Below, one piece after another: positions 1-7,181 of a DNA stretch of 26,466 nucleotides (the stretch's first letter is position 1; each line of letters begins with the position of its first letter). The position numbers were made by a program, and so were the translations under genes. Location of the stretch: the IMG/VR virus record IMGVR_UViG_3300021197_000927, positions 1-26,466 of that record. One strand, written 5' to 3'. The notes beneath the pieces were generated by a model that saw only the letters and a list, made by a program, of their open reading frames with translations, was not told the DNA's origin and did not search any database. Source of the stretch: a virus.

Positions 1-183
1 AAGGCATCAAAACAATCAAGTTTTAATCACTGGCGTGATTAAAGCCTTAATATGTTTTTTTGTGTTCCACTAAAAGCAGTTAATTAATAATTAATATTAA
101 TATTCCTATAATTAAATTCCTTCTTGGAGAAGAAGCCAATAGTCACAGCCCCATTTAGGAACTGTCACTAAAAGAATACTTGG
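1..183. repeat. Terminal direct repeat, left copy
   Basis: Bases 1-183 align without gaps to 26284-26466. Bases 1-126 are identical, and all five mismatches lie at 127, 132, 151, 162 and 166. This is what a circular or terminally redundant genome gives when the assembler closes on itself with population variants. A true direct terminal repeat is the alternative. The repeat covers the 3' part of the proposed large RNA. It includes a very AT-rich TTAATTAATAATTAATATTAA stretch near 80-112 that is nearly all A and T. Confidence 0.9.
22..43 (-). terminator. 3' hairpin of the large RNA, possible terminator
   Basis: Bases 22-30 and 35-43 form a perfect 9-bp stem (minus strand TTTAATCAC, loop GCCA, GTGATTAAA). 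In the minus direction it is followed by ACTTGATTGTTTTGATGCC and then the hairpin at 26274-26294. There is only a weak U-rich tail (TTGTTTT), so it may be a 3' stabilising hairpin rather than an efficient terminator. A copy lies at 26305-26326 in the right terminal repeat. Confidence 0.4.
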
Positions 184-741
184 AGCATTCGCAAATTATC
201 ATATCAACTTAACTCTTCCGAGAAAGGCAGGTTTTTCTATCATCCTTTTACAAGCGTGTCGTGTTTAACGCAATATATCACTGCCGATATGACAGCATTG
301 TGATACATTTGATGGGTCTCTTTCGAGTGTGTCTTCCATCTCACTAGGTTTATATATTAGTATTATATTAGCCTATTCACGCATCTCTACGCTACAACCA
401 TTAAGACAAGTGAAAAGTAGTACCACAGAGGGGGTTCTTTTAAGGCATCCTAAACATAATCTAGGGTAGTCACTTGAATCGGAGTAATAAGCACCTCAGC
501 CATACCCTCTCTTTTAGGAAGGGATTCGACAACACAATAACAATCGGCGTGTCAACCTTAAATCTTATTTGGCAGCAAATAAATGCCACATCGGGTTCTG
601 TGAGGGGATTTGTATTAGTATTGTATTAGTTTTAGTAGAGTTAATAGAAAAGCAAGGATATATCTAAAGGGAATGATGTAATACTAATACGGAGATAACC
701 TTCGTCTAATACACCCTCACTTTTCTATTAACTCTTTCATC

Positions 742-770
742 ATTATAACACGACTTTTTATTAAAGTCAA
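742..770 (-). promoter_or_regulatory. Sigma-70 promoter driving the large RNA
   Basis: On the minus strand a -35 TTGACT (770-765) and a perfect -10 TATAAT (747-742) are separated by 17 bp. The start is expected near 735. It lies just after the stop codon of the glycosyltransferase gene and points into the gene-free region, so it gives the structured RNA its own transcription unit instead of read-through from the tail operon. Confidence 0.85.
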
Positions 771-782
771 CCGTTATTGTAA

Positions 783-1625
783 TTATTTTTTATATTCTTC
801 ACTTATTATTTTAGGAACTGCGGCATTCCAATTAATCCTATGATGCAGTCTACTGTGTTTACTCACCATCAAAGTTACTTTAGTGCTACTAGGATGACAC
901 ATAACTGTGAAGAACGATTTAACATAGGTTCCGCTATTCAAGTATAATTCAGTTAAACCACCTGAGTTGGACTGTGTTGCTTTTTGGTATAGTGCTAACT
1001 TCATCAATGTGAGAAACAATATTCCTTGACTTCCTAACATAACATATGCATTTACATCCTCATTTAATCGTCCTAGGAACTTAAATGGTTTTTTAGTGGT
1101 ACATACGAAACTATTCATTGCTTTTCTTTTAGGTTTCTTAATATGATATGCTGGACCACCATAGAAATCGCCACCTTGTCCCATAGCAATTGTAGAGAAT
1201 CCTGATTTGTCTAAAAACTTAATTAAAGTGCTAAATGCTCTATCCAGATTAACTATCTTTACTCTTTTTGGTACAACATTGTTTGTCTCATCTGTAATGT
1301 GTCTAAAGTCAAAGTAATCATCGTCTAATACAATAAAGTGGTCTAATCCTAATTCTTCTGCTATAGACCAACACATATTCCTAGCAAATACAACACCTTT
1401 ATTGTGGTCTTCATTATCCATCGTGTCTGTTATAAGAGCAGCCTGACTTTTATCAAATGTGTATGTTTCTCCAGGATACTTCTTTTCATATTCTGGTGCT
1501 GTTACATCTTCGTTATCTAATATTAAATATATTTTGCCAGTATAACCGTGTCGTTTAATCGTGTTATATGTTGTGCATTTTCCTGCTCTACCGTGACTTA
1601 ATATGAATACAGCGTAATTATTCAT
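783..1625 (-). CDS. TAGT-like (TET-associated) glycosyltransferase
   Basis: Predicted 280-aa glycosyltransferase with a GT-A-like layout. Residues 6-14 (VFILSHGRA) form the N-terminal nucleotide-binding strand and loop. Residues 31-40 form the second strand ending in LDNED. HFIVLDDDYFDF near 96-107 carries the DDD (101-103) expected to bind metal and nucleotide sugar. Glycine-rich GQGGDFYGGP and a GSQG motif follow. Related TAGT enzymes in phages add sugars to hydroxylated pyrimidines in DNA. That is family knowledge; the substrate here is not shown. The start at 1625 overlaps the end of the ParB-like gene and has GATAGAG upstream. A longer frame beginning at 1655 would overlap that gene by 38 bp and is less likely. 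No TET-type oxygenase, methyltransferase or hydroxymethyl-nucleotide synthase is visible, so the acceptor base is unknown. A capsid or nucleotide substrate is an alternative. Confidence 0.7.
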   Translation of the reverse strand: MNNYAVFILSHGRAGKCTTYNTIKRHGYTGKIYLILDNEDVTAPEYEKKYPGETYTFDKSQAALITDTMDNEDHNKGVVFARNMCWSIAEELGLDHFIVLDDDYFDFRHITDETNNVVPKRVKIVNLDRAFSTLIKFLDKSGFSTIAMGQGGDFYGGPAYHIKKPKRKAMNSFVCTTKKPFKFLGRLNEDVNAYVMLGSQGILFLTLMKLALYQKATQSNSGGLTELYLNSGTYVKSFFTVMCHPSSTKVTLMVSKHSRLHHRINWNAAVPKIISEEYKK

Positions 1626-2403
1626 CTCTATCAGCCATATACTTATTATCGTCATCTACTGCTTCTTTGTAGATATCAATAACATCATCTCTTAACTGTG
1701 CGTATCCGTGTTCTATTGCTTTCTCAAAGTCAATAACAACTAAAGCACTATCCTCAAATAACTTCTGTGTTTCTTTATCGGCGTGACAATAGTATTCTGC
1801 TATGCGACCGTAATCAAATACAGTGTGTCTGTGTGCGCCTAATCTAAGGAAAGATTTAATATCATCAGGCACGACAGACACATCTATATCTTGGAGCAAC
1901 GACCTTGTTTTTTCGTCATCATAAAGATGCATTAATTCTGGTTCTTTTCCCTTAGGAGTATAAATTGGTGTGTCTATTTTTTTGGTATATCTATCTTCTT
2001 CTGCTTGAGATTGTGATAGAATAAAGTCTTCACCGAAACCGCTCATATCAACATCATAGTCATCTGCTTGGAGAGCCTTTAATTCTTCTATAAGAACATC
2101 ATCATCCCATTCAGCGAACTCACTCACTCTGTTATCAGCGATACGATATGCTTTAATCTTATTCTCTTCCATATCTTTTGGAAGAGTGAGTATAGGGACA
2201 GTGTCCATACCTAGTGAGAGAGCGGCCTTGTGTCTGGTGTGACCTACTACGATAACATTGTTGTAATCAACAACAATCGGTTGGTTGAATCCAAATTCTT
2301 TAATACTGTTGGCTACTGGTGCTACGGCTTTATCGTTTTTGCGAGGGTTCTTCTCGTAGGGTGTGATACTATCTATATCTACCCAGTTAATCTCGTTCGG
2401 CAT
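1618..2403 (-). CDS. ParB/Srx-fold N-terminal domain protein
   Basis: A 261-aa protein. Residues 7-65 match the ParB N-terminal (ParBc) fold: an ITPYEKNPRKND opening, VANSIKEFGFNQPIVVD, then GHTRHKAA at 54-61 in the position of the ParB GxRRxxA nucleotide-binding box. KAYRIADNR near 84-92 is typical of the phage and modification-associated branch. Residues from about 130 onward form a second, acidic, mostly helical region that I cannot assign. It sits directly before the glycosyltransferase with an 8-bp overlap, so the two are co-translated. No parS sites or ParA partner are present, so a role in DNA or nucleotide modification, or as a nuclease or NTPase, is more likely than partition. It has no transmembrane segment. 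The start follows an AGGAG site. Confidence 0.8.
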   Translation of the reverse strand: MPNEINWVDIDSITPYEKNPRKNDKAVAPVANSIKEFGFNQPIVVDYNNVIVVGHTRHKAALSLGMDTVPILTLPKDMEENKIKAYRIADNRVSEFAEWDDDVLIEELKALQADDYDVDMSGFGEDFILSQSQAEEDRYTKKIDTPIYTPKGKEPELMHLYDDEKTRSLLQDIDVSVVPDDIKSFLRLGAHRHTVFDYGRIAEYYCHADKETQKLFEDSALVVIDFEKAIEHGYAQLRDDVIDIYKEAVDDDNKYMADRDE

Positions 2404-2439
2404 CGAAATTCTCCTTTTATTTAATAATATTTATCTTTT

Positions 2440-2757
2440 CTAAATGTTAATGACTCCTGAGCCGTTTCTTTCCCATACGGCTTCAACTTCATAACTGTCT
2501 AATAGAGTTTGTATATTATCTGTATTAACAGCAACCGCATAAACAGGAAACGGGGTCTTAAATGTTGGTATAACGCAAAAACTTTTAACTTCTTCTTCCC
2601 ATTGTATATCTTGTAATACCTCTCTATTCACCAATAGAAAAACATCAAATTCTTTTTTATTAAAGAATATTCTAGGTGACCCATTATTGGTTCCTAGATG
2701 TGTTTCTTTGCCAGCAAATCCTCTGAGGAAATACCAAGTGTCGTTTCTTATACGCAT
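2440..2757 (-). CDS. Hypothetical protein (105 aa)
   Basis: A 105-aa protein with mixed alpha/beta character (FFNKKEFDVFLLV, SFCVIPTFKTPFPVYAVAV) and an acidic C-terminal half. No domain is recognised and no signal peptide or membrane helix is seen. Its start overlaps the last 10 bases of the preceding 73-aa gene. This matches the tight coupling of the fibre gene, the 73-aa gene and the 105-aa gene. Position right after a fibre gene allows a fibre chaperone or tail accessory role, but nothing in the sequence proves it. Confidence 0.75.
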   Translation of the reverse strand: MRIRNDTWYFLRGFAGKETHLGTNNGSPRIFFNKKEFDVFLLVNREVLQDIQWEEEVKSFCVIPTFKTPFPVYAVAVNTDNIQTLLDSYEVEAVWERNGSGVINI

Positions 2758-2969
2758 AGTTCTTGTTCTTCGTCGCTGTATAATTCCATCATTGTTTCCA
2801 ATAGATGCTCATATCTTTCTTGTGCTTTTATAGGCAGTTTTCTAAACTCTACGATATACATCTGGAACTCGTTAAAGTCACAGGAACCGACGATTTCGGC
2901 TTTCTGGAGCATCGCATCCAACTTCATTAGGGTATACGATTGCTTCTCATTATACAACTTAATCTTCAT
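2748..2969 (-). CDS. Hypothetical protein (73 aa)
   Basis: A small 73-aa, mainly helical acidic protein (pattern LMKLDAMLQKAEIV, LPIKAQERYEHLLETMMELYSDEEQE). Its ATG at 2969 overlaps the stop codon of the fibre gene in a TAATG junction, so it is translationally coupled to the fibre. No family is recognised. A fibre assembly helper is a reasonable inference from position only. Confidence 0.75.
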   Translation of the reverse strand: MKIKLYNEKQSYTLMKLDAMLQKAEIVGSCDFNEFQMYIVEFRKLPIKAQERYEHLLETMMELYSDEEQELCV

Positions 2970-4045
2970 TAATGCAAGTTCTCCCAGGCTGTTCCATTAT
3001 ACACTTTTACTTTGCCTGGATTTGTTGAGTTGTTAAAATATAAATCACCTGCTGTCGGGGCTACAGAGGTTGGGTCACTTGATGCGACATGCAATCTAAG
3101 GTTACCATTAACTGATGTTCTATATCTTTCTACTTTAACTTGTTCTACTGGAGTGGTTAACCCTACGCCAGGTCGTAATGATATCTCTGATCCTTTTAAT
3201 ACTATTGGCTTCCAGTTATATCCAAGACCATCGCCAGCAAAGTTGGTGCCATTTGCGTCATCTCTAACTTCTATTTCAAATCCATCGTTTGCACCATATA
3301 CATCCATAGCCATTTTAATGTTATCTTGGTCAGCATATTTTTTGTTAAATGAAACAAAGTAATCACCTGCATATGTGTTACCGTCTCCGCCTACATTTGT
3401 TCTAGGTTTAGTATTATTCGGGTCTAATGTGAAATTATACTGATACCGTGATCCCGCATTATTCCTTTGTCCTACAATAGCAACAACATCATCATTTGAG
3501 TCTTCTAATATCATAAGAGGTTTATTCCAACCAGTATTGTCTGTTGTTAACCTTAATACCGCCTGAGTTATACCACCTGCTGAACCATCTAACTTAAATT
3601 GTCCGACCGTGTTATCTGCTGATGCTTTCCATAGGTTTGTGCTTTGGTAGGTCAATATATCACCAGCACTTCCTGGCGTAATCAAGCCGCCTGCTGATGT
3701 GGCATTGCCATGGAATGATTCAGCATAAATGTCGTTATATTTAAGCAATTGGGTCCCAATATCATAAGTATTATTTGCGGCTGGACTAATGGTTGTTGTA
3801 TTTGCGATAGCACCAGCATTTGCAGGGTCAAAAGAAGATGTTCCAGCATCACCCCATTCTACTGCGCCTGATGTTGAGTTGTATTGTAATACTTGGTCGT
3901 TTGAAGCACCAGTTGTGCTTATCTTTGCTAATGTTACGGCATCATCGGCTATCTTTGCTGTTGTTACAGCATCATCTTTAAGAAAGTTTGTATTAATACT
4001 TCCTGCTGATATATTTGTATTCGGTGTTCTTATTCTTATAGCCAT
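2969..4045 (-). CDS. Tail fibre or tip-attached fibre protein
   Basis: A 358-aa protein rich in T, S, N and G. The N-terminus has short repeats (AVTTAKIADDAVTLAKI) common at the attachment end of phage fibres, then NNTYDIGTQLLKYNDIYAESFHG, a motif shared with marine phage fibres. The C-terminus ends with GDLYFNNST...VKVYNGTAWENLH, nearly the same closing module as the large fibre at 16477-20763. It follows the J-like tip protein, so it is likely the central or side fibre contacting the receptor. The start at 4045 has a nearby AGGAG site. Confidence 0.8.
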   Translation of the reverse strand: MAIRIRTPNTNISAGSINTNFLKDDAVTTAKIADDAVTLAKISTTGASNDQVLQYNSTSGAVEWGDAGTSSFDPANAGAIANTTTISPAANNTYDIGTQLLKYNDIYAESFHGNATSAGGLITPGSAGDILTYQSTNLWKASADNTVGQFKLDGSAGGITQAVLRLTTDNTGWNKPLMILEDSNDDVVAIVGQRNNAGSRYQYNFTLDPNNTKPRTNVGGDGNTYAGDYFVSFNKKYADQDNIKMAMDVYGANDGFEIEVRDDANGTNFAGDGLGYNWKPIVLKGSEISLRPGVGLTTPVEQVKVERYRTSVNGNLRLHVASSDPTSVAPTAGDLYFNNSTNPGKVKVYNGTAWENLH

Positions 4046-4054
4046 AGTCTACTC

Positions 4055-5473
4055 CTAATCGTTATCATCAGCACGAGCATTGGTTACAATAGAACCACCA
4101 TATACATCGGAATCATATTCTCTTAATGCTAATGATACTTCACTATTTGGCTCAATCATTGTGGACATCACTATAAATTCTTTATTGGTCATACCGAATG
4201 TGTCATTTGTCACTGTTACTTTATCACCAACTTGTAGGTCTATTCCTTCTACAGTTGTTTTCAAGTTAATCATATGTGACTGCCTAGATTGGTTTAATTC
4301 TTCTCTTAATATCTGTTCTACAACACTTGCTGTCTTTACGAATGGCATAGGAATCTCTGCTTCTAAATCTATTCCGTTGTCTTCTGTTTTTAGTGTTGAA
4401 CTCTCTAATATTTTAATATTATCTTTATAATCGGTTGCTGGGTCTAGGTACTTAGCAGTCAACTTATTAAAGATATTTGACTTATCACCTAATACATAAT
4501 CAATGTTTCCAATCGTATTTTCTTTAGTGATAGCGAGACTTGTTGTGCTAATTGGTCTATCAATCTTTAACTTGTATTTGTTTCCGAAAGCAATATAACC
4601 ACGACAAGATGAAAGCATATCTATAACATTTGCGTGTAATGTTCCGTTGGTAGATACATTCCCTCTTAACTCAAAGTTTTTAGTGTCGCAATAATCACCT
4701 GCGTCCTCAAAAGAATCCATATCAATATCATCATCAGGAATACCCTTCCCGTATCGATTGTCCGTGATATAATCCAGTATGCACCAGGCTGGATTATCGG
4801 AGAATGCAACTGTTCCTAAATCGCCTGGATCCCTAACTTTCTTGCCTTCAACATTAAATGTTACTTGTGGTAGACCGTTCTTCCATACATCTTCATCATA
4901 TTCTAGTCTTAAATATGCGTATGCGATACCTCTAAATCTAGGGTCTGTCCAAGATGCTTTGTTTGTTAAATCACCAATTGCTGATTGACCATCTGTGCCT
5001 GGTCTGAAATACATATTCACTTTGCCGCTCCAATGAGAAGCGATAGACCAACTATCTGGATCTGTTGAGCCTGCTGATGAACAAGTTCCTGCTGATACTC
5101 CGTCAAAGAATATCTCTGAACATTTATTCATCTCACCTTCACCAATTGCAAATACAAGATGAAGATGTGCGTTCTCGTAATCACCAACTGTTCCTTCTGT
5201 GTGAGCAAATACTCTTATGCCACCCGTTCTTGTTGCACCATATATGACTGGAATAGACTGGTTTGACCCTGTCTTATTCACCATAATTCCTTGTGCGCCC
5301 TGTTGTGCGAAATCAGCCGCACTACCTAAATCCGGAGTCATTGCCTTTGTGAGTTTTTGTGCGGCTATAATAGATACTGCCGCTATCGCCACATAAGCAA
5401 TAACTGTTGCTGTTGCGGCTGCTACACCTACACCAACAAGTGCTGTGACTATCGCCGCTACTACTTTAGCCAT
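4055..5473 (-). CDS. Tail tip protein, J-like host-specificity protein
   Basis: A 472-aa protein. Residues 1-45 are strongly hydrophobic with alanine and valine runs, as in lambda gpI-like or J-like N-termini that sit in the tail tip. QSIPVIYGATRTGG (72-85) and HLVFAIGEGEM are hallmark J-family strings. The central part carries beta-rich repeats such as NPAWCILDYITDNRYGKG. The C-terminal part (VGDKVTVTNDTFGM and following) resembles tail-hub lobes. Lambda J is over 1100 aa, so this is a compact version lacking long fibronectin-type tails. The separate 358-aa fibre downstream may supply the distal part. The start at 5473 lies inside the end of the GNAT-like gene and has an AGGAG site. Confidence 0.85.
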   Translation of the reverse strand: MAKVVAAIVTALVGVGVAAATATVIAYVAIAAVSIIAAQKLTKAMTPDLGSAADFAQQGAQGIMVNKTGSNQSIPVIYGATRTGGIRVFAHTEGTVGDYENAHLHLVFAIGEGEMNKCSEIFFDGVSAGTCSSAGSTDPDSWSIASHWSGKVNMYFRPGTDGQSAIGDLTNKASWTDPRFRGIAYAYLRLEYDEDVWKNGLPQVTFNVEGKKVRDPGDLGTVAFSDNPAWCILDYITDNRYGKGIPDDDIDMDSFEDAGDYCDTKNFELRGNVSTNGTLHANVIDMLSSCRGYIAFGNKYKLKIDRPISTTSLAITKENTIGNIDYVLGDKSNIFNKLTAKYLDPATDYKDNIKILESSTLKTEDNGIDLEAEIPMPFVKTASVVEQILREELNQSRQSHMINLKTTVEGIDLQVGDKVTVTNDTFGMTNKEFIVMSTMIEPNSEVSLALREYDSDVYGGSIVTNARADDND

Positions 5474-5939
5474 ATGATATCTCCTTAACTAGTCTAATAT
5501 CTTGCACGAAGAAATCCCTGTCTTTTAACTTTTCTACTAATCTGTCGTGTCCTTCTTCAAGTGGTAGACTTAATGAATATGTGTTAACTTTATTTTCGGT
5601 ACATATCTTTTCAATGTGACCTAATAGTTGAATAAGGTTTCTTCCTGACCTGTAATCTTTATCTATGCACCAGACTAACTCTGACGCATCTCTTATGGAT
5701 TCATTGTATATAAATGGTGCCACTGTTGCTACATAACAACTTTTTAATTCACCATCTTTGTTTCTTCCACCTACTGCGATTATCTCTGTTCTTTGGAATA
5801 ATCCCCACCAAGTTTCTTGTTTAGTCTCAAAAGGTATTTTGCTATGAGAATAGAATGCTGTGTCTTCCCACCAAGTATCGCATAAATCTATGACTTCTTT
5901 GGTGTTTCTTATACCCAGATTTTCATATGTTAATCTCAT
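5466..5939 (-). CDS. GNAT-like acyltransferase-fold protein in the tail cluster
   Basis: The 157-aa form starts at 5939 in a TAATG overlap with the preceding gene; an upstream ATG at 5957 would give 163 aa. Residues 53-60 (IIAVGGRN) and 87-105 (SELVWCIDKDYRSGRNLIQ) follow the GNAT pattern, with the hydrophobic beta4 strand and an RSGRN loop at the acetyl-CoA pyrophosphate position. VNTYSLSLP afterwards fits beta5. The weak loop and lack of a clear catalytic base leave enzyme activity open. It lies between tail hub and tip genes, where phages carry either structural peptides (lambda K/NlpC position) or accessory enzymes. It may modify a tail or host protein. Confidence 0.6.
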   Translation of the reverse strand: MRLTYENLGIRNTKEVIDLCDTWWEDTAFYSHSKIPFETKQETWWGLFQRTEIIAVGGRNKDGELKSCYVATVAPFIYNESIRDASELVWCIDKDYRSGRNLIQLLGHIEKICTENKVNTYSLSLPLEEGHDRLVEKLKDRDFFVQDIRLVKEISYG

Positions 5940-6508
5940 TAGTCGTCTTGTCCCCATACAATCTCTTTTTCATAATCAATAGCGAACTTAAAACAATCAT
6001 CACCAGGAAAGTATACCTTTTGGTTAGCATCGTTGGAGAAGCGACCAGACTTTCTACTAAAGTCAACCCAATGAGAACTTGCTGATATACCAATCGTTGC
6101 TGTTCTACCCTCAAAGTCGTGTTTAATAACTGGTTTATCTATTCTTCCATCAAATATCAATACCGAGTTGCCAAGTGCGGCACCAGCATCATCTAGGAAT
6201 AGTTTATGGATTTTAACGGGTCTATCTATATAAGCATAATCTAAAAACATACTTACGAAATCATCTGGAATAGCAGACAATGATAACGATACAGACTCAA
6301 TACCGTTGTTACTATTTTCTGTTAAAGAACTAATACTTAATAATCCTTGGGCAGATTGGAATGTTTTGGAATCGTGTGATATGTTTCTTGCAAAGTCTGT
6401 TAAGTATGTTGGGTTACTCGGGTCAACGAGTACCTCTACTAAAGTCGCTATCGAGTTAAAACTCTTAAGACTTTCTGCCTTTGCCGTGGGATTATAACCT
6501 CTTGCCAT
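5939..6508 (-). CDS. Tail hub or distal tail protein (lambda L / DUF2163-like)
   Basis: A 189-aa protein with MARGYNPTAKAESLKSFNS at the N-terminus and VEVLVD... strands. A C-terminal stretch near 142-175 (SSHWVDFSRKSGRFSND, then YFPGDDCFKFA) resembles the N-x-x-x-Q-x-x-FPGD-x-x-F ending of gpL-like and BR0599-like tail hub proteins. It is shorter than lambda L (232 aa) and shows no cysteine cluster for an iron-sulfur site. Position after the tape measure and before the tip protein agrees with a hub role. Confidence 0.6.
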   Translation of the reverse strand: MARGYNPTAKAESLKSFNSIATLVEVLVDPSNPTYLTDFARNISHDSKTFQSAQGLLSISSLTENSNNGIESVSLSLSAIPDDFVSMFLDYAYIDRPVKIHKLFLDDAGAALGNSVLIFDGRIDKPVIKHDFEGRTATIGISASSHWVDFSRKSGRFSNDANQKVYFPGDDCFKFAIDYEKEIVWGQDD

Positions 6509-6509
6509 T

Positions 6510-7172
6510 TTAGTCCTTCCATTGTTCTATAAATTCTACCTTGAATCCATACAACAACGCACTGTTAACATCAAATTGTAATTCTGACTTGGCGAAGATT
6601 GCGTGTAATGGAATATCGGCACTAAAAGTATTTAGTGTAGTTGAGGATGTTACTCCTTCCAATAAAGCAGGCTCAAATCTAATCACGCATTCGTTACTAT
6701 CACTTCCACCATCAGCCGCTACGACATAAATCTTGTCTTGGTTACTAAACTGTATAAAGTTTCCGCCCCTAATCGCTGTGTCTAATGTGCCACTAAATCC
6801 ATTTACTCTCACTTCTCTTTCACCAGCGGCGAATGTGGTCGTTACTGTATGTGTGCTACTATCTGTTATATGAGACGCATCATTAATTAATTCTTTTGGT
6901 ACATTCAACTTAAATGCTTTGGCTGACCCTTGCATAGCATTGTAGAACGCAATAAACTTTTGCATCTCTTCTGCTTCCATTGGTGGATATGTGTATTCTA
7001 ATCTTATTCTATGAGCGCCTAAACTTCTTCTCTGTGTGGTCAAAGCATTGGTTGTAGATGTTAATGTTGGTTGCTCTATAGAAACACCAATCTCAAGTGG
7101 AGTTGTTGTCGTTGGATATACTCTATCCGTTGCATCATCGGTGTCTAAGTAATCATAATTCGTTATTGCCAT
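6510..7172 (-). CDS. Distal or minor tail protein
   Basis: A 220-aa protein directly after the tape measure. VSIEQPTLTSTTNALTTQRRS, RIRLEYTYPPMEAEEMQKFIAFYNAMQGSAKAFKL and a C-terminal ALLYGFKVEFIEQW give a beta-sandwich-like pattern with the common 'measured profile/width' theme of distal tail proteins. AGGAG precedes the ATG at 7172. This is the usual slot of lambda M or Dit-like proteins, which join the tail tube to the tip. The family is judged from layout and pattern, not a clear motif. Confidence 0.6.
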   Translation of the reverse strand: MAITNYDYLDTDDATDRVYPTTTTPLEIGVSIEQPTLTSTTNALTTQRRSLGAHRIRLEYTYPPMEAEEMQKFIAFYNAMQGSAKAFKLNVPKELINDASHITDSSTHTVTTTFAAGEREVRVNGFSGTLDTAIRGGNFIQFSNQDKIYVVAADGGSDSNECVIRFEPALLEGVTSSTTLNTFSADIPLHAIFAKSELQFDVNSALLYGFKVEFIEQWKD

Positions 7173-7181
7173 TTAATTCTC

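Larger units (their letters stand above)
1..735 (-). ncRNA. Large structured non-coding RNA candidate (about 735 nt)
   Basis: No reading frame of useful length or with a good ribosome site lies here, yet a strong promoter at 742-770 drives it. The predicted first base (about 735) is also the first base of a perfect 16-bp helix, 735-720 with 652-637. Bases 719-706 pair with 618-600 (6 plus 8 bp around a 4-nt bulge), and 690-684 pair with 629-623. Both cross the first helix, forming a pseudoknot or alternative fold. Further hairpins are 582-576/571-565 (7 bp, tetraloop), 392-388/383-379 closing a GAGA GNRA tetraloop, 305-300/281-276 with inner stem 97-93/86-82, 169-162/148-141 (one mismatch), 135-130/125-120 and 43-35/30-22. 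Size, phage context and elaborate folding resemble GOLLD and ROOL RNAs. I cannot assign it to either, so it may be a new class. The 3' end is uncertain and could reach the hairpin at 26274-26294 across the circle junction. Confidence 0.65.

Noticed and set aside
265-340. 24-codon minus ORF (MEDTLERDPS...) in the large RNA
   Set aside because: No ribosome site, and it is crossed by the stable 276-305 hairpin.
450-503. 17-codon ORF (minus strand, MAEVLITPIQ...) inside the large RNA
   Set aside because: The ribosome-like GAGAGGG is only a few bases from the ATG, the ORF is very short, and it lies amid paired segments. It is more likely chance.
521-530. tmRNA-like string GGATTCGAC in the gene-free region
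   Set aside because: It lies on the plus strand without a matching 3' tRNA-like half, T-arm or CCA end, and the promoter and helices favour the minus strand. No tRNA cloverleaf was found on either strand.
1618-2403. ParB-like gene as part of a plasmid-type partition system
   Set aside because: No ParA partner or parS-like repeats. Its neighbour is a glycosyltransferase, and the motif variant matches phage modification-type ParB proteins.
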